Source: Rhizobium sp. Leaf306
Lineage (GTDB): Bacteria; Pseudomonadota; Alphaproteobacteria; Rhizobiales; Rhizobiaceae
DNA length: 64,000 nucleotides
Direction: 5' to 3'
NCBI RefSeq assembly: GCF_001423425.1
Contig: NZ_LMNX01000003.1
Location: 777,044-841,043, forward strand
The notes below the pieces were generated by a model, which did not search any database, was not told the DNA's origin, and saw only the letters and a program-made list of their open reading frames with translations. Positions 62,680 to 64,000 of this stretch are shown here, one piece after another. The position numbers were made by a program, and so were the translations under genes. Each line of letters begins with the position of its first letter. Position 1 is the first letter of the stretch.

Positions 62680-64000
62680 ATGACGTTGACGACTATACGC
62701 AGCTCGTTTCTGGGCCTAGCAGCCCTCTCCCTGTCTCTTTTGCCCGTCGCAGCTTCCGCTCAGACGCCCGAAAAAGGCGGCACGCTGAACATCGGCGTCG
62801 TCTCGGATCCCGTGACGCTGGATCCCGCCTTCTTCGCCTCCTATTTCGAGCTCTACGAGCAATACCTGATTTACGAACCCCTGCTGACCATGACGCCAGA
62901 ACTCAAGGTCGTCCCGGGCATTGCCAGTTACAAACAGGTCGATGACCTCACCTACACGTTCGAGATCAAGCCGGGCGTGACGTTCCAGGACGGAACCCCT
63001 TACGACGCTGCAGCCGCGAAGTTCAATCTCGACCGCATGCTGGACCAAAAGACCGGTTCGCCACGTCGTTCGGATCTCGGCCCGATCGCATCGGTTGAGG
63101 TTACGGGGCCGCTTGCTTTCACCGTCAAGTTCTCTCAGCCCTACGCGCAGTTTCCCTTGGTGATGACGAACCGTGCGGGCCTTTTCGTCTCGCCGACCGC
63201 GCTGCAGAAACTCGGTCCTGATTTCGCAACCAAGGGGGTTGGTGCCGGACCTTTCAAGCTCGATAGCTGGACCAAAAACGGCCAGATGGTGCTCTCTGCC
63301 TTCGACGGCTATCACAAGGGACGTGCCCCCCTCGACAAGGTCATCATTCGACCAATCCCTGACGAAACGCTGCGCACGGCCGGCCTGAAAAGTGGCGATC
63401 TCCAACTGGTCGACATCGTCCCGCCGCAGAGCCTGGCGCAGATCAAGACCGATCCATCTGTCAATGTGGCCGACATTCCGGGCCTCGGCTTCAATGCCTT
63501 CTCGATCAACAATACCAAGGCCCCCTTCAACGATATGAAGGTCCGTCAGGCATTGCTGTATTCCGTCGACAAGGACGTCGTGAACAAGGTGGCCTACTTC
63601 AATACGGGTTCGCCTGCCTTTGGTCCCGTTCCACCACCGATCACCTGGGCGTTCGATCCGAACTTCAAGCCCTACAAGCGTGACGTTGCAAAGGCCAAAC
63701 AACTCCTCACCGAGGCTGGTCATCCGGACGGTGTACCGTTTGCAATCACCGTCGTCGCGTCGCCACTGCAGCTTCGCGTCGCACAGATCATCCAGGCGCA
63801 GGCCCAGGAAGCCGGTTTCAAGGTCTCTGTCCGTCAGGTTGACGCGACAAGCCTGATCTCGGTCCTTCAGAAGAAGGACTTCGATATCTCCTGGTCGCCC
63901 TGGACCGGTCGTCCGGACCCGGACGGCAACATGTACAACTGGTTCACCAAAGGCGGTCCGAACAACTTCTCGGGCTACAGCAATGATGACGTCGACAGCC
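62680..64000 (+). CDS. ABC importer substrate-binding protein, family 5, 3' partial
   Basis: 440 codons are visible and the frame is still open at the window end. It starts at the ATG at 62680, with GAAGGA just upstream. A signal peptide (FLGLAALSLSLLPVAASA) is followed by the family-5 pattern: KGGTLNIGVVSDPVTLDPAF, TYTFEIKPGVTFQDGTPYDA, GVGAGPFKLDSWTKNG and VRQALLYSVDKDVVNKV. It is the first gene of a Dpp-type importer whose permeases should follow outside the window, and it is probably regulated by the GntR/UTRA protein. Confidence 0.94.
   Translation, partial: MTLTTIRSSFLGLAALSLSLLPVAASAQTPEKGGTLNIGVVSDPVTLDPAFFASYFELYEQYLIYEPLLTMTPELKVVPGIASYKQVDDLTYTFEIKPGVTFQDGTPYDAAAAKFNLDRMLDQKTGSPRRSDLGPIASVEVTGPLAFTVKFSQPYAQFPLVMTNRAGLFVSPTALQKLGPDFATKGVGAGPFKLDSWTKNGQMVLSAFDGYHKGRAPLDKVIIRPIPDETLRTAGLKSGDLQLVDIVPPQSLAQIKTDPSVNVADIPGLGFNAFSINNTKAPFNDMKVRQALLYSVDKDVVNKVAYFNTGSPAFGPVPPPITWAFDPNFKPYKRDVAKAKQLLTEAGHPDGVPFAITVVASPLQLRVAQIIQAQAQEAGFKVSVRQVDATSLISVLQKKDFDISWSPWTGRPDPDGNMYNWFTKGGPNNFSGYSNDDVDS

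Noticed and set aside
1..64000. CRISPR arrays, tRNA or rRNA genes, intact insertion sequences
   Set aside because: I saw no regularly spaced repeats, no tRNA-like cloverleaf and no transposase with terminal repeats. Short or degenerate examples could be missed by eye.

Overview
The window is GC-rich DNA from an alphaproteobacterium, almost certainly a Rhizobiaceae member (Rhizobium, Agrobacterium or Ensifer type). The support is a hybrid FixL with a haem PAS domain, a FixK-type Crp/Fnr regulator and an FxkR-type response regulator side by side. Many ABC importers, each with a LysR, LacI or GntR regulator, add to this. There are no rRNA, tRNA, ribosomal or replication genes. The content is accessory (catabolism, transport, signalling, gene remnants), so a megaplasmid or chromid is likely; that is inference.

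Layout. 1-443: 3' end of a membrane protein resembling the Pycsar effector domain (DUF5706). 587-7942 (minus): a catabolic cluster with a NitT/TauT-type ABC importer, a zinc alcohol dehydrogenase, an EthD-like protein, a haloacetate-dehalogenase-like hydrolase and two LysR regulators. 8079-12675: an FAD oxidoreductase, a DapA-type aldolase with a FadR-type regulator, and an M24 peptidase. 12741-13576: cytochrome b561 and a 59-codon ORF. 13682-27211: the low-oxygen island. hFixL and FixK are divergent from FxkR, with a K-box-like repeat between them. Then come a GNAT, acetate kinase, phosphoketolase, a DksA/TraR zinc finger protein, two CBS proteins, a universal stress protein and a P1B-type ATPase. 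Three good FNR/FixK boxes and one degenerate box lie among these genes. The model is that haem-bound FixL senses low oxygen, FxkR turns on fixK, and FixK turns on energy-saving genes; phosphoketolase plus acetate kinase would make ATP without respiration.

27297-34624: a LacI-controlled sugar importer (binding protein, two permeases, ATPase) with a Gfo/Idh/MocA dehydrogenase and a sugar isomerase-like protein, and a perfect LacI-type operator. 34832-37466: a NarL-type response regulator and a 7TM histidine kinase. 37532-44824: a Cys-repeat secreted protein, an MscS channel, an EF-hand-like protein and an RND efflux pair. 44825-46060: remains of a polar amino acid ABC transporter, cut by the RND gene on one side and carrying stop codons.

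46279-57714: a second catabolic cluster with a DapA-type aldolase, a complete Dpp-type importer, a cytoplasmic sialidase-like protein, a PdxA2-type dehydrogenase, an iron alcohol dehydrogenase, a FadR-type regulator and a DUF1537 acid-sugar kinase. Kinase plus PdxA2 is the known threonate/erythronate route to dihydroxyacetone phosphate. 57715-61733: an AT-rich stretch with an unusual pair, a ComEC-like metallo-beta-lactamase-fold protein and a DUF2278/lamin-tail protein, followed by a regulator fragment. 61734-64000: a GntR/UTRA regulator and the start of another Dpp-type importer that runs off the window.
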